From Paenibacillus peoriae KCTC 3763 (lineage in GTDB: Bacteria > Bacillota > Bacilli > Paenibacillales > Paenibacillaceae): a stretch of 64,000 nucleotides of DNA. The position numbers were made by a program, and so were the translations under genes. Under the pieces are notes generated by a model that ran no database searches, was not told where the DNA came from, and worked only from the letters and a program-made list of their open reading frames with translations. The number at the start of each line of letters is the position of its first letter. Position 1 is the stretch's first letter. This document shows, one piece after another, positions 37,452-48,281 of the stretch. The stretch lies in contig NZ_AGFX01000018.1 in the NCBI RefSeq assembly GCF_000236805.1, forward strand, positions 1-64,000, given 5' to 3'.

Positions 37452-37880
37452 ATGAATATCGCTTTTTTCTTGCTTCCCAAACAGGAGGTCGCTTGTGTAA
37501 CGGCAGATGCTACTTTGCGGCAAACGTTGGAACGAATGGAATATCACCGTTTTACGGCCGTTCCCATTTTAGATAAGGAAGGCAGATATGTTGGTACGGT
37601 TACGGAAGGTGATCTGCTGTGGCATATGAAAGATTCCGAGGGGAAAATCACCTTTGAAAACGCTTCTAAGTTCATGCTCAAGGACGTTCCGCTGCGGGTT
37701 TCGATGAAGCCGGTGTCCATTGATGCCAATATGGAGGATTTAATTAATTTGGCTAAAGTGCAGAACTTTGTACCCGTTGTGGATGACATGGAACGGTTTA
37801 TCGGTATCGTGCGCCGCAGCCAAATTATTGAGTATTGTGAAAAGTTTGTGTCCAGAGAATCATTTAATACTTCATCTTAA
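37452..37880 (+). CDS. CBS-domain protein
   Basis: The 142-aa protein is essentially one CBS pair (residues 5-65 and 75-135: RMEYHRFTAVPILDKEGRYVGTVTEGDLLW and KVQNFVPVVDDMERFIGIVRRSQIIEYC). CBS pairs sense adenine nucleotides, including c-di-AMP in some cases; the ligand here is not predictable. ATG 37452 follows GAGGGGG. It lies between the LCP gene and a MazG-like/gdpP run; a c-di-AMP link through GdpP is only a neighbourhood hint. Confidence 0.85.
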   Translation: MNIAFFLLPKQEVACVTADATLRQTLERMEYHRFTAVPILDKEGRYVGTVTEGDLLWHMKDSEGKITFENASKFMLKDVPLRVSMKPVSIDANMEDLINLAKVQNFVPVVDDMERFIGIVRRSQIIEYCEKFVSRESFNTSS

Positions 37881-37897
37881 AATAAGCGCATAGCTGC

Positions 37898-37960
37898 TTT
37901 TGAAAATAACGATTTCTCCTATGGGGTAACAGTTATTTTCAAAATAGGATATGCTATAAT
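37898..37960 (+). promoter_or_regulatory. promoter with 13-bp inverted repeat upstream of the MazG-like gene
   Basis: A TGC-TATAAT extended -10 lies at 37952-37960. Upstream is an inverted repeat TTTTGAAAATAAC / GTTATTTTCAAAA (37898-37910 / 37932-37944) with a 21-nt gap; the right arm occupies the -35 region. No T-tract follows the repeat, so it fits an operator better than a terminator. Confidence 0.5.
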
Positions 37961-38001
37961 GGAGAATAAAGCTTTTTCAGAGGAGTGTGACTCTTCATCA
38001 T

Positions 38002-38304
38002 ATGCCTAAAGAAATGGATGTTGTGAAAAGGGCCAAGGTTATTGAATGGCTCAAAACAGAAGTTCTTGACCAAGTTTCCCGTCTGTTTAAAGCGATGTGG
38101 GAAGGCAGCACAGCCCGTATTGGCGATTGTCTGGCGAGCTTAATGATGAGCAGTTATATTTTGGGAAGGCGTCTTGGAGTGTCTTACCGTGAATTGGATG
38201 ATCTACTCATCGACAAGCTAAGAAGACACAGAAAAGAAGGACACCAGTTGGAGGATTGGTATCAGGATATTTCTGCACTGGAAGAACATATGCGTAAGAG
38301 GTGA
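38002..38304 (+). CDS. MazG-like family protein
   Basis: The 100-aa helical protein resembles MazG-like nucleotide-pyrophosphohydrolase helices (VVKRAKVIEWLKTEVLDQVSRLFKAMWEG, DCLASLMMSSYILGRRLGVSYRELDDLL). The classical EExxE/EhhD catalytic acids are not evident, so activity is uncertain. The start is ambiguous: ATG 38002 is 16 nt after AGGAG, whereas GTG 37987 is nearly adjacent to it. It overlaps the next gene. Confidence 0.7.
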   Translation: MPKEMDVVKRAKVIEWLKTEVLDQVSRLFKAMWEGSTARIGDCLASLMMSSYILGRRLGVSYRELDDLLIDKLRRHRKEGHQLEDWYQDISALEEHMRKR

Positions 38305-38309
38305 AAACG

Positions 38310-39227
38310 TTGAAATTCCGCTTGGCAACTGTAGCATGGAGCGTTATTTATTTGCTTCTGCTGCTGACTTTATTGACACCACTGAAAATCATTACCGTTT
38401 TTTTGCTAATTGTGCCTGGCGCTGTATTGTTTTCATCGCTGCATTTCAAAGGATTTTTGACTCACGTCATACCAGCGTTGTTGATTTTGGCGCTACTAGA
38501 TGTGTATTCATTGCTCCTTGCGATTTATTTTCTGATTCCTGCGATGTTGATGGGACGGATTTATAAAAGGGGAGGATCGTCTTTTCAGGCTCTGATGACA
38601 GGAATGGGCGTTATTTTAGCCGAGTTGCTGGTTGTGCTGCTTATCGCTACGTATTCATTCGGATTTGATCTTTCGCAGTATCTTCGTGATCAGGCGGCGA
38701 TAACGGAAAGTATTGTACAGCAGATTATAAGCGCCAACCCGGTGCTTTCGGGCACCCATTGGACTGCGGAAGATACCCAGAAGCTTAGCACGATGCTTAT
38801 CGGTAGAGTTCCATATGTGCTGATTGTAACCTCCTTTTTATTGGCTGTAATCACACACGCTTTGGTACGTCCGGCGTTGAGCAGTCTTGATGTGCCGGTA
38901 CGCAAAATGAAGCCTGCCCGAGAGTGGAGGCTGCCGCGCGCGCTGATCTGGTATTATCTGCTGGCGATTGTGATTGAATGGATAGCAAGTTCCTCCAATG
39001 GCAGCTGGATTCAAATGGTTTCCATCAGTATGCTGCCGCTAGTCCATGCATGCTTCACCATTCAGACGATTGGTTTTGTTTACTTCTGGATGCATAGCCG
39101 TAAAATGAGTTCGGTGATTGCACTGCTGCTGTCGCTCGTCGTCCTGATTGTCCCGCCGCTCCGCATTATAGGTATTATTGATTTGGCCTTTCCGCTGCGT
39201 GAAGCTATTACGAGATCAAAGAAATAG
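38310..39227 (+). CDS. DUF2232 family membrane protein (YybS-like)
   Basis: The protein (305 aa from TTG 38310; 308 from GTG 38301) has about eight membrane helices and the DUF2232 layout seen in YybS, the partner gene of gdpP/yybT in Bacillus. Function is unknown. AAGAGGTG lies 6 nt before the TTG, while the GTG would overlap the preceding stop (GTGA). gdpP follows after 11 nt. Confidence 0.8.
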   Translation: MKFRLATVAWSVIYLLLLLTLLTPLKIITVFLLIVPGAVLFSSLHFKGFLTHVIPALLILALLDVYSLLLAIYFLIPAMLMGRIYKRGGSSFQALMTGMGVILAELLVVLLIATYSFGFDLSQYLRDQAAITESIVQQIISANPVLSGTHWTAEDTQKLSTMLIGRVPYVLIVTSFLLAVITHALVRPALSSLDVPVRKMKPAREWRLPRALIWYYLLAIVIEWIASSSNGSWIQMVSISMLPLVHACFTIQTIGFVYFWMHSRKMSSVIALLLSLVVLIVPPLRIIGIIDLAFPLREAITRSKK

Positions 39228-39238
39228 GGTGAACAGTC

Positions 39239-41227
39239 ATGCCTAAATTTCTACAAAAACGCTGGCACGGCTATCAAACCGTCTGGGCGTTTTTGCTGCT
39301 GCTGGTGCTTGTCATATGTATTTCCATGTACAATTGGGAACTGGGTGTGATAGGACTGCTGCTGTCATTCTTGCTTGGCGGGATGATGCTGAAGACGGAA
39401 TTGGATTTTCGTCGAGAGCTGAATCAATATATCAGCGGTCTTTCATTCCGGATCAAGCGGGTAGAGGGAGAAGCCATCAGCTCACTGCCGTTTGGGATCA
39501 TTTTATACAGTGAAAGTCGAACGGTAGAATGGCACAATCGGTTTACCGGGGAGATGTTTGAGGAGCAGTCGCTGATAGGCGAGCCTCTGCAGGACCTATT
39601 TCCCCAACTGGCAGGAGCTTTAAGTGCCAAAAAGGAAACAAAGGAACTGACTCGCGAGCTGAAGGTGGAGCTACAGCATGATGAGCGCTACTATCAGTTC
39701 CTGATCGTGCCGGATGAACGCCTGATATACTTGTATGAAGTAACGGAGCTGGCGGTGCTGCGCAAGCAGTATGAAAACGAGCGATTGGCGCTCGGTATCG
39801 TCATGCTCGACAATATGGACGAGGCCGCTCAGGGGATGGATGATCAGCAGCGCACTGCGCTTATTGCGAAGGTGGCGAGCGAGATTACGTCCTGGGCCAA
39901 CCATTACAGTATTTATTTGCGCCGCTTGTCATCTGAGCGCTATCTCATTATGCTGAATCATAAAGCGCTTCAGGAGCTGGAGCAGAGCCGATTCGTCATT
40001 CTGGATACGGTAAGGGAAATGACGGCGGATTTGAAAGTGCCTATGACACTGAGCATCGGTTTGTCCTTCGGTGCGGAGAGCATCAAGGAACTGGGCGAGC
40101 TGGCTCAGTCCAGTCTGGATATGGCGCTCGGACGCGGGGGCGATCAGGCAGCAGTGAAAGCTGGGCAGCGCCTGTCCTTTTATGGAGGCAAGTCCAATGC
40201 TGTCGAAAAGCGTACAAGGGTGCGTGCTCGAGTCATTGCCCATGCGCTGCGTGATCTGATGCAGGAGAGCGACCGCGTGCTGATCATGGGACACAAAATA
40301 CCGGACATGGATGCATTGGGAGCGGCCATCGGGGTGTGGAAGGCCGCAGCACTGTATAATGTTGAAGCCCATATCGTGCTGGATAAATCCAATCCGTCCA
40401 TTGACCGGATGATGGAGCAGGTTAACAAGGACGAGAAGCTGTCACAGGCACTGATGACGCCGGAGCAGTCGCTCCAGGGCATGACCGAGCATAGCTTGCT
40501 GGTCGTGGTGGATACGCACAAGGCCTCGATGACGATTGAGCCGCGTCTCGTGCAGACGGCAAGCCGGGTGGTCGTTGTAGATCACCACCGTCGGGGCGAG
40601 GAATTTATTAACGATTCGGTTCTGATCTATTTGGAGCCGTATGCGTCGTCGGCTTGTGAGCTGGTGACCGAGCTGCTGCAATATATCCATGAGAAGGTCC
40701 AGCTGACACCGCTGGAGGCGACATCGCTGCTGGCCGGGATTACGGTGGATACCAAGCATTTTTCCCTGCATACAGGCTCGCGTACGTTTGAGGCAGCCGG
40801 TTTTTTACGGCGTAGCGGGGCAGATACAGTCATGATCCAGCGCATGTTAAAAGAGGACCTGGATGAATATATTGCTAAGGCGGAAATTATTAAGCATGCT
40901 AAAATGATATATGGCCACATCGCGATTGCGGTGACAGAGCCCGGACAAAAAATACCGCAGCTTCTGATTGCACAGGTGGCGGATTCATTACTCAATATGA
41001 CGGATGTACTGGCCTCCTTTGTGGTCAGTGAACGTCCTGACGGCCTGGTGGGGATCAGCGCCCGTTCGCTCGGGCGCATGAACGTACAGGTCGTCATGGA
41101 ACGGCTAGGCGGCGGAGGACATCTGACGAATGCGGCGGTCCAGCTGGATTGCTCGCTGGAGGAAGCCGAGCGCAGAGTGGTCGACGTGCTGGCCGAAATT
41201 GATGGGGAAGAGGGGTTATTTGAATGA
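39239..41227 (+). CDS. gdpP: cyclic-di-AMP phosphodiesterase GdpP
   Basis: GdpP degrades c-di-AMP to pApA and so sets potassium/osmotic and cell-wall homeostasis. The 662-aa protein has two N-terminal membrane helices (about 15-52), a PAS-like domain, a degenerate GGDEF domain (~170-310), then the DHH domain with [11 protein letters not shown] (from ~351) and VVDHHRRG (D448-H449-H450), and DHHA1 with RLGGGGH. ATG 39239 follows AGGGTG. Its stop overlaps the rplI start (ATGA). Order DUF2232-gdpP-rplI-dnaB is conserved in Bacillales. Confidence 0.95.
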   Translation: MPKFLQKRWHGYQTVWAFLLLLVLVICISMYNWELGVIGLLLSFLLGGMMLKTELDFRRELNQYISGLSFRIKRVEGEAISSLPFGIILYSESRTVEWHNRFTGEMFEEQSLIGEPLQDLFPQLAGALSAKKETKELTRELKVELQHDERYYQFLIVPDERLIYLYEVTELAVLRKQYENERLALGIVMLDNMDEAAQGMDDQQRTALIAKVASEITSWANHYSIYLRRLSSERYLIMLNHKALQELEQSRFVILDTVREMTADLKVPMTLSIGLSFGAESIKELGELAQSSLDMALGRGGDQAAVKAGQRLSFYGGKSNAVEKRTRVRARVIAHALRDLMQESDRVLIMGHKIPDMDALGAAIGVWKAAALYNVEAHIVLDKSNPSIDRMMEQVNKDEKLSQALMTPEQSLQGMTEHSLLVVVDTHKASMTIEPRLVQTASRVVVVDHHRRGEEFINDSVLIYLEPYASSACELVTELLQYIHEKVQLTPLEATSLLAGITVDTKHFSLHTGSRTFEAAGFLRRSGADTVMIQRMLKEDLDEYIAKAEIIKHAKMIYGHIAIAVTEPGQKIPQLLIAQVADSLLNMTDVLASFVVSERPDGLVGISARSLGRMNVQVVMERLGGGGHLTNAAVQLDCSLEEAERRVVDVLAEIDGEEGLFE

Positions 41228-41667
41228 AAGTGATATTCATTAAAGATATGAAGGGCCAAGGTAAAAAAGGGCAGGTTAAGGAAGTGTCTGACGGTTATGC
41301 AGCGAATTTTCTGCTGCCGCGTGGGTTTGCCCGTCCAGCAACGGAAGGAAATATGAAGACGCTGGAGAATCAGAACGCTGCTGAGGAAAAACGCAAGCAA
41401 GAGGAAAAGGAAGAAGCACAAGTACTCGGCAAAAAGCTGGAAGAGACAACGATTCAACTCAAAGCGAAGGCTGGAGAAGGTGGACGGCTATTCGGCGCGA
41501 TTACAAGCAAGCAAATCGCAGAGGCTGTTTCCAAAACTGGAATCAAGCTGGATAAACGCAAAATCGAGCTGGAAGAACCGATTCGTACGTTGGGCGTGAC
41601 TCAAATGACCGTCAAGCTTCATCCTGAGGTCAAAGCTACGCTGAAGGTCCAGGTGACTGAAGAATAA
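41224..41667 (+). CDS. rplI: 50S ribosomal protein L9
   Basis: The 147-aa protein starts [36 protein letters not shown], the L9 N-terminal domain, has the long connecting helix (Lys/Glu-rich, about 40-75) and the C-terminal domain ([20 protein letters not shown]). It overlaps gdpP by 4 nt and dnaB starts 2 nt after its stop. Confidence 0.97.
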   Translation: MKVIFIKDMKGQGKKGQVKEVSDGYAANFLLPRGFARPATEGNMKTLENQNAAEEKRKQEEKEEAQVLGKKLEETTIQLKAKAGEGGRLFGAITSKQIAEAVSKTGIKLDKRKIELEEPIRTLGVTQMTVKLHPEVKATLKVQVTEE

Positions 41668-41669
41668 TT

Positions 41670-43028
41670 ATGGGCGGCGAATTTTTTGATCGGATTCCTC
41701 CGCAAAATCTGGAGGCTGAACAGGCGGTTATCGGGTCCATTTTGCTCCAGTCCGAAGCACTGATTACCGCGATGGAGCGGGTGCAGACCGAGGATTTTTA
41801 CGATAAGGCTCATCAGATGATTTACGAAGCAATGATTGAGCTAGGTGAATCCGGGCAGCCGATTGACCTGGTTACGCTGACCTCGAAGATTCAGGACAAA
41901 GGTCAGCTGGAGGATATCGGCGGTGTCAGTTATCTGGCGAAGCTGGCTCACGGGGTGCCAACAGCGGCCAACGTGGACTACTATGCCCAGATTATTGAAG
42001 AAAAGGCGATGCTTCGTCGCTTGATTCGCACAGCTACACAAATTGTGAGCGAAGGCTATAGCAACGGCGAGGATGTCGCCGGTATGCTGAGCGATGCCGA
42101 GCGCAAGATCATGGAGATATCCAACGGTCGTTCAGGCAGCGGTTTTATCGCCATCCGCGATGTCGTGATGGAAGTGTTCGACCGTGTCGAAATACTGCAT
42201 CAAAACAAGGGCAACACAACCGGAATCCCATCTGGATTCGTTGACCTGGACAAGATGACGGCGGGGTTCCAGCGCAATGACTTGATCATTGTGGCCGCCC
42301 GTCCATCTGTAGGTAAAACGGCGTTCGCCCTGAATATCGCGCAAAACGTTGCCGTGCGGGCGAAAGAGACAGTAGCCATCTTTAGTCTGGAGATGTCGGC
42401 GGTACAGCTCGTACAGCGTATGATCTGCGCCGAGGCTAATTTGGACGCGAACGTCATGCGGACAGGTGAATTTAAAGGCGACGAGGATTGGGCGAAGCTG
42501 ACGATGGGAATTGCAGCCTTGTCCGAGGCAGAAATCTATATCGACGATACGCCTGGTGTCACTGTGGCCGATATCCGTGCCAAGTGCCGCCGTCTCAAGA
42601 CGGAAAAGGGACTGGGCATGATCGTAATCGACTACTTGCAGCTCATACACGGGCGCGGCAAAGCAGGCGAGAACCGGCAGCAGGAGGTATCTGAAATTTC
42701 ACGGACATTGAAGCAAATTGCCCGTGAGCTTGAAGTGCCTGTTATTGCCCTGTCCCAGCTGAGCCGGGGTGTGGAGCAGCGTCAAGACAAGCGACCGATG
42801 ATGAGTGACTTGCGGGAATCGGGTTCCATCGAGCAGGATGCCGACATCGTTGCGTTTCTGTACCGGGACGATTACTATAATCAGGAAACGGAAAAGAAAA
42901 ACATTATTGAGATTATCATAGCCAAGCAACGTAACGGCCCGGTCGGAACGGTAGAGCTGGTGTTTCTCAAAAACTATAATAAATTCGCCAATTACGAGCG
43001 TGCCCACTCGGATGCGTTCGCTGGCTAA
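41670..43028 (+). CDS. dnaB: replicative DNA helicase DnaB (DnaC of Bacillus nomenclature)
   Basis: The hexameric helicase unwinds DNA at the fork. The 452-aa protein has the N-terminal helical domain (PPQNLEAEQAVIGSILL), a linker and the RecA-like domain with Walker A RPSVGKTAF, Walker B MIVIDYLQLIHG and DLRESGSIEQDADIV. No intein is present. The ATG follows rplI immediately with only a weak SD, suggesting coupling to rplI translation. A terminator follows. Confidence 0.97.
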   Translation: MGGEFFDRIPPQNLEAEQAVIGSILLQSEALITAMERVQTEDFYDKAHQMIYEAMIELGESGQPIDLVTLTSKIQDKGQLEDIGGVSYLAKLAHGVPTAANVDYYAQIIEEKAMLRRLIRTATQIVSEGYSNGEDVAGMLSDAERKIMEISNGRSGSGFIAIRDVVMEVFDRVEILHQNKGNTTGIPSGFVDLDKMTAGFQRNDLIIVAARPSVGKTAFALNIAQNVAVRAKETVAIFSLEMSAVQLVQRMICAEANLDANVMRTGEFKGDEDWAKLTMGIAALSEAEIYIDDTPGVTVADIRAKCRRLKTEKGLGMIVIDYLQLIHGRGKAGENRQQEVSEISRTLKQIARELEVPVIALSQLSRGVEQRQDKRPMMSDLRESGSIEQDADIVAFLYRDDYYNQETEKKNIIEIIIAKQRNGPVGTVELVFLKNYNKFANYERAHSDAFAG

Positions 43029-43044
43029 CGTATTCATATCATTA

Positions 43045-43095
43045 GAAAAAGGCTCTTTTGACGCGTGTCTCACGATGTCGAAAGAGCTTTTTCAT
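43045..43095 (+). terminator. dnaB terminator
   Basis: Long stem GAAAAAGGCTCTTTTGAC / GTCGAAAGAGCTTTTTC with one bulged base, the downstream arm ending in TTTTT. Confidence 0.7.
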
Positions 43096-43138
43096 AGGCT
43101 TTTTACATATTTTCATATCAGGATTAAAACTCCCAATT

Positions 43139-43174
43139 ACGAACAATACTATTTTTATGTAATATATTGTTCGT
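43139..43174. promoter_or_regulatory. PurR operator (pair of PurBoxes) upstream of purA
   Basis: Inverted copies of ACGAACAATA (43139-43148) and TATTGTTCGT (43165-43174) are 16 nt apart. B. subtilis PurBoxes contain CGAAC cores in inverted orientation with 16-17 nt between them. The right copy ends 8 nt before the purA -35 element. This implies PRPP-relieved repression by PurR, whose gene is not in the window. Confidence 0.8.
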
Positions 43175-43181
43175 TTTTTAT

Positions 43182-43210
43182 TTGACTTTGAAAAATGGTG
43201 CTGGTACACT
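43182..43210 (+). promoter_or_regulatory. purA promoter
   Basis: TTGACT (43182-43187), 17-nt spacer, TACACT (43205-43210). It lies immediately downstream of the PurBox pair. Confidence 0.7.
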
Positions 43211-44692
<1,482 letters not shown>

Positions 44693-44752
44693 GACAAAGC
44701 GAACAGGGCTTTGTAAGACGATTGCCCCGTTCAATGATATAGCTATTTTCAA

Positions 44753-44796
44753 AAGAGAAACCCAGTCTTTTCCAAAGACTCCAGGTTTCTCTTTTT
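44753..44796 (+). terminator. purA terminator
   Basis: Stem AAGAGAAACC.AGTCTTT / AAAGACT..GGTTTCTCTT followed by TTT. Strong and close to perfect. Confidence 0.88.
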
Positions 44797-44855
44797 GGTT
44801 TTTTCCTATACAGGATGAACTAAAGAATAGAACAAGTGGAACGAGAATGAAGTGG

Positions 44856-44965
44856 ACGGAATGGTGCTGTACAAGCGATAGCGTTCGCCTTTGTGCCCGG
44901 ATTTCAACCATTTTAGCTTGATTTAAGGAAATACGGGCACAACAGCGATGGTAAGCACCATCCGT
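44856..44965. repeat. 110-bp imperfect palindromic element
   Basis: The outer arms are ACGGAATGGTGCT (44856-44868) and AGCACCATCCGT (44954-44965), one bulge; the inner arms are TTGTGCCCGGATTTC (44891-44905) and GAAATACGGGCACAA (44928-44942), one mismatch. It lies between the purA terminator and the following operon. No target-site duplication or transposase is visible. It may be a dispersed intergenic palindrome or a large structured RNA. The rest of 44800-45060 holds nothing recognisable. Confidence 0.6.
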
Positions 44966-45065
44966 TCGCGCAGTGGCGCTTCGTGTACATCTTCGTTCGC
45001 CTTATATTAAGTCCCCCTTTACATAATCTTATCTTCCTTGTCGATTTGTGATAACAAACCCTCTC

Positions 45066-45105
45066 TATAATCCAAATTGAAAAGAGATTCGGACGTCTAG
45101 ACGTC
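45066..45105 (+). promoter_or_regulatory. promoter and GntR/HutC-type operator of the PHP-transport operon
   Basis: A perfect -10 TATAAT is at 45066-45071; the -35 is weak (TTTGTG-like near 45045 at short spacing). Just downstream of the predicted start lies the perfect 14-bp palindrome GACGTCTAGACGTC (45092-45105). It contains GTCTAGAC, matching the HutC-subfamily consensus GT-N-TA-N-AC. The operon's last gene encodes a GntR/UTRA (HutC-type) regulator. Binding there would block transcription. Confidence 0.75.
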
Positions 45106-45121
45106 TTGAGAGGGATGAATT

Positions 45122-45946
45122 ATGAACTGGTATCTTCGCTCACTCGGCACACGCAAAATTGTGGAATTCATCGTGCTTGTCGTTTTCGTCATTTTTTTTC
45201 TGGGGCCTCTGACCAATCTGCTTCTGTTGGCGGTTTCGGGAAAATGGCAGTATCCTGCACCGCTCCCACAGAGCTTGTCACTGGAATGGTGGAAGTTTGT
45301 ACTTACCCAGGATGACGTACTCAGCTCGATTTCCCTATCCTTCCTGATTGCTATTACCGTTACGGTCTGCTCGATTATTGTATGTGTTCCTGCTGCCTAT
45401 GCCTTTGCACGAATTTCCTTTCCGCTCAGTAAGTGGTTTCTATTCTCATTCCTGCTCACGCATGCTTTTCCGAAAATGGGTTTGTATGTGTCTATTGCCG
45501 TGCTGTTCTACCAATTTGGGTTGATGAACACCTTTGCAGGCATTGTACTCATCCACATGGTGAACACACTCATGTATATGACATGGATTCCTTCCTCTGC
45601 GTTCCGCAGCGTACATCGCGCACAGGAGGAGTCCGCACGGGATGTCGGAGCCGGACCGTTTCGGGTGTTCTGGAAAATCACCTTTCCCATGGCGTTGCCC
45701 GGCATTGTGGTTGCTTCCATCTTTACCTTTCTCGCTTCACTGGATGAGGCACAGGGGACACTGCTGGTCGGAACACCGGACTATAAAACGATGCCAGTCA
45801 TTATGTATTCCATCATTGCCGATTATCCGAGCACAACGGGTGCTGTTTTCTCGGTCATTCTTACTCTGCCAACGATTATTCTGTTATTAGCCGCCAAGCG
45901 TTTTGTAAGTGCGGATGTACTGGCAGGCGGATTTCAGGTGAAATAA
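45122..45946 (+). CDS. ABC transporter permease 1 of the PHP-transport operon
   Basis: The 274-aa protein has six predicted membrane helices beginning FIVLVVFVIFFLGPLTNLLL and the coupling loop EESARDVGAGPFRVFWKITFPMALP. It is of the type that pairs with CysA/PotA-like ATPases for polyamine, iron, phosphonate-like or glycerophosphodiester substrates. ATG 45122 follows GAGAGGG. It is the first gene of the unit, an order less common than binding-protein-first. Confidence 0.88.
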   Translation: MNWYLRSLGTRKIVEFIVLVVFVIFFLGPLTNLLLLAVSGKWQYPAPLPQSLSLEWWKFVLTQDDVLSSISLSFLIAITVTVCSIIVCVPAAYAFARISFPLSKWFLFSFLLTHAFPKMGLYVSIAVLFYQFGLMNTFAGIVLIHMVNTLMYMTWIPSSAFRSVHRAQEESARDVGAGPFRVFWKITFPMALPGIVVASIFTFLASLDEAQGTLLVGTPDYKTMPVIMYSIIADYPSTTGAVFSVILTLPTIILLLAAKRFVSADVLAGGFQVK

Positions 45947-45974
45947 CGTAACTGGTCAAAAGGAGCCTAAGCTA

Positions 45975-47006
45975 ATGCCCATTCAACTATCCATTCAAGA
46001 GTTAACCAAACGCTTCAAGACAGGAGACGGAGTCAAAGGCATTTCACTTGACGTAATGAAGGGGGAACTGGTGACGCTGCTTGGGCCGTCCGGCTGCGGC
46101 AAAACAACCGTGCTGCGCTCGATTGGCGGCTTTCTTGACCCAGACGCCGGTGACATCCGGATTCAAGGTAAAAGCGTACTGAAGCTGCCTCCCGAAAAGC
46201 GCCCGACAGCTATGGTGTTCCAAAGCTATAATCTGTGGCCGCATATGACGGTGTATGACAATCTGGCCTTCGGATTGAAGATCCGTAAGGTGAAAAAGGC
46301 GGAGATTGACCGCCAGGTCAAGGAAGCGCTGGCGCTGGTTCGGCTGGAGATGGCGGAACGCAAAACGCCCGGCCAGCTCTCAGGCGGCCAACAGCAGAGG
46401 GTAGCGCTTGCCCGTGCTCTGCTGCTGAAGCCGGAAGTATTGCTGCTGGACGAGCCTTTCTCCGCACTGGATGCCAAGCTGCGGATGGAGATGCGGGAGG
46501 AACTGCGCGACATCCAGATGCGGACGGGTATGACGATGGTGTTCGTTACCCACGATCAGGAAGAGGCTTTGTCCATTTCCGACCGGATTGTAGTCATGAA
46601 TGCAGGCCGGATTGAGCAGCTTTCGACGCCGCAGGAGATTTATGACAATCCGCAGTCGCTGTTTGTGGCAGGATTTATCGGCCGCATCAATTTATTAAGG
46701 GGGGTGAGCAAAGGTCGCAGTGTCTCCGTGAGTGGAATACCTTTTCCGCAAGAGCATGAATACACAGGTGAATCTATGGTAGGTGTAAGGCCGGAGGATA
46801 TTGTTCTGACGAATGAGGACAACCTGTCTCTGTCTGGAACGATCCGACAGGTGATGGTTCTCGGGCATTATGCCGAGGTGTCGCTGGACAGTGGTACGGA
46901 TCATCTGAAAATGTTTGTGCCGCGTGAACGGGCTGCCGAGCTGCGCAGTGGAGAGCAAATCAGATTCAGCTTCAATAAAATTGTTACTTTTCCAGCAGCA
47001 CAGTGA
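45975..47006 (+). CDS. ABC transporter ATP-binding protein of the PHP-transport operon
   Basis: The 343-aa ATPase has Walker A GPSGCGKTT (about 37-45), Q-loop FQSYNLWPHM, signature LSGGQQQR, Walker B LLLDEPFSALD, H-loop THDQEE and a C-terminal TOBE domain (VGVRPEDI, GHYAEVSLD). The CysA/PotA/UgpC layout is complete. 28 nt after the permease; SD AAAGGAG. Confidence 0.93.
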   Translation: MPIQLSIQELTKRFKTGDGVKGISLDVMKGELVTLLGPSGCGKTTVLRSIGGFLDPDAGDIRIQGKSVLKLPPEKRPTAMVFQSYNLWPHMTVYDNLAFGLKIRKVKKAEIDRQVKEALALVRLEMAERKTPGQLSGGQQQRVALARALLLKPEVLLLDEPFSALDAKLRMEMREELRDIQMRTGMTMVFVTHDQEEALSISDRIVVMNAGRIEQLSTPQEIYDNPQSLFVAGFIGRINLLRGVSKGRSVSVSGIPFPQEHEYTGESMVGVRPEDIVLTNEDNLSLSGTIRQVMVLGHYAEVSLDSGTDHLKMFVPRERAAELRSGEQIRFSFNKIVTFPAAQ

Positions 47007-47109
47007 ATGTCTGCCATCAACCTTCTGCATCGCTTCAATATCAATCCATCATGAATGCATCATCTAGCGGTATTGCGAACTTGTGCAACCATCTAAAGGA
47101 GGAAACAAC

Positions 47110-48279
47110 GTGTTTGGGAAAAAGAAGATGAGTCTGATTTTGGCTGGGGTGCTCAGCCTATCGTTATTGGCCGGATGTGGAACCAGCGGCAAGGCCGCAA
47201 CCACGACAGGAAAGGCCGAGGATACGAAAGCAGGGGCAACTGCAGGCACGACGGAGATTTCCTTGTACACTGGCGGATCTTTGAACGTCAAAGAGTTATG
47301 GGAAACCTTAATTAAAGATTTTGAAGCTAAAAATGATCGCATTAAGGTCAAATTAGTGTATTTACCAGCCGGAACCGGAGGTGCATCGACGCTGGATCGT
47401 CTGATCGCAGCCAAAAAGAGCGGACAAACAGATGTGGATATCGATCTGTACGAGGGTAGTCTGGATGACATCACCAGAGGCGTAGGTGAACAACTGTGGG
47501 ACACGATGGACGCCAAGAAGGTTCCGAACCTGACCAATGTCGATGAAACCTATCTGAAGCAAGTAAATAATCAGGCTATTCCATACCGCGCATCTTCGGT
47601 AGTTCTTGCCTATAATAGTGCGAAGGTGGCTACGCCTCCCAAAACAGCGGACGAACTGTATGCGTGGATTCGCCAGCACCCCGGCAAATTTGCTTATAAT
47701 GACCCGTCAACGGGGGGGTCAGGCAGTTCGTTTGTAAATACCGTCATCTATAACTTCCTCCCGCCAGAGGCCATGAACAGCAGTGATCCGGCTAATATGA
47801 AGAAATGGGATCAAGGCTTCTCGCTGCTCAAGGAACTGGGGCCTTCGATGTATCAAAAGGGTGTCTATCCGAAAAAGAATCAGGGCACGCTTGATATTCT
47901 TGCGAGCGGAGAAGTGGATATGATTCCAGCCTGGTCCGATATGGCCTTGGAGCAAATGGCGAAAGGACTGCTGCCTGACACGATCAAGCTGACGCAGATT
48001 GATCCTGCTTTTACAGGCGGTCCGTCTTATTTGATGGTTCCATCCCTTTCTTCCAAGAAGGAAGCGACACAAGAATTCCTGAACTATGTGCTGACACCGG
48101 AAGCGCAGAAGGTTGTTATCAATAAAATGTATGGCTATCCGGGGATCAAGTGGAGTCTGATGCCAAGTGAGCTGCAACAGAAATTCAACAGCGTATCCTC
48201 AGGCTACCGCAGCTTCAACAGCGGCGAGCTCCAGCAGGAAATCTACAAACGCTGGCAAAGTGAAGTTGCAGGCGGCTGA
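47110..48279 (+). CDS. ABC transporter substrate-binding lipoprotein of the PHP-transport operon
   Basis: The 389-aa protein has a short signal peptide ending in the lipobox SLLAGC (Cys ~23), a Thr/Ala/Lys-rich linker and a family-1 type binding fold (TEISLYTGGSLNVKELWETLIKDFE, GEVDMIPAWSDMAL). GTG 47110 has AAAGGAGG 7 nt upstream; nine earlier codons lie before that site. It resembles iron/polyamine/glycerophosphate binding proteins only broadly, so the ligand is unknown. Confidence 0.9.
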   Translation: MFGKKKMSLILAGVLSLSLLAGCGTSGKAATTTGKAEDTKAGATAGTTEISLYTGGSLNVKELWETLIKDFEAKNDRIKVKLVYLPAGTGGASTLDRLIAAKKSGQTDVDIDLYEGSLDDITRGVGEQLWDTMDAKKVPNLTNVDETYLKQVNNQAIPYRASSVVLAYNSAKVATPPKTADELYAWIRQHPGKFAYNDPSTGGSGSSFVNTVIYNFLPPEAMNSSDPANMKKWDQGFSLLKELGPSMYQKGVYPKKNQGTLDILASGEVDMIPAWSDMALEQMAKGLLPDTIKLTQIDPAFTGGPSYLMVPSLSSKKEATQEFLNYVLTPEAQKVVINKMYGYPGIKWSLMPSELQQKFNSVSSGYRSFNSGELQQEIYKRWQSEVAGG

Positions 48280-48281
48280 TT

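Noticed and set aside
40627-41457. 276-codon minus-strand open frame
   Set aside because: Antisense to gdpP and rplI, both firmly identified.
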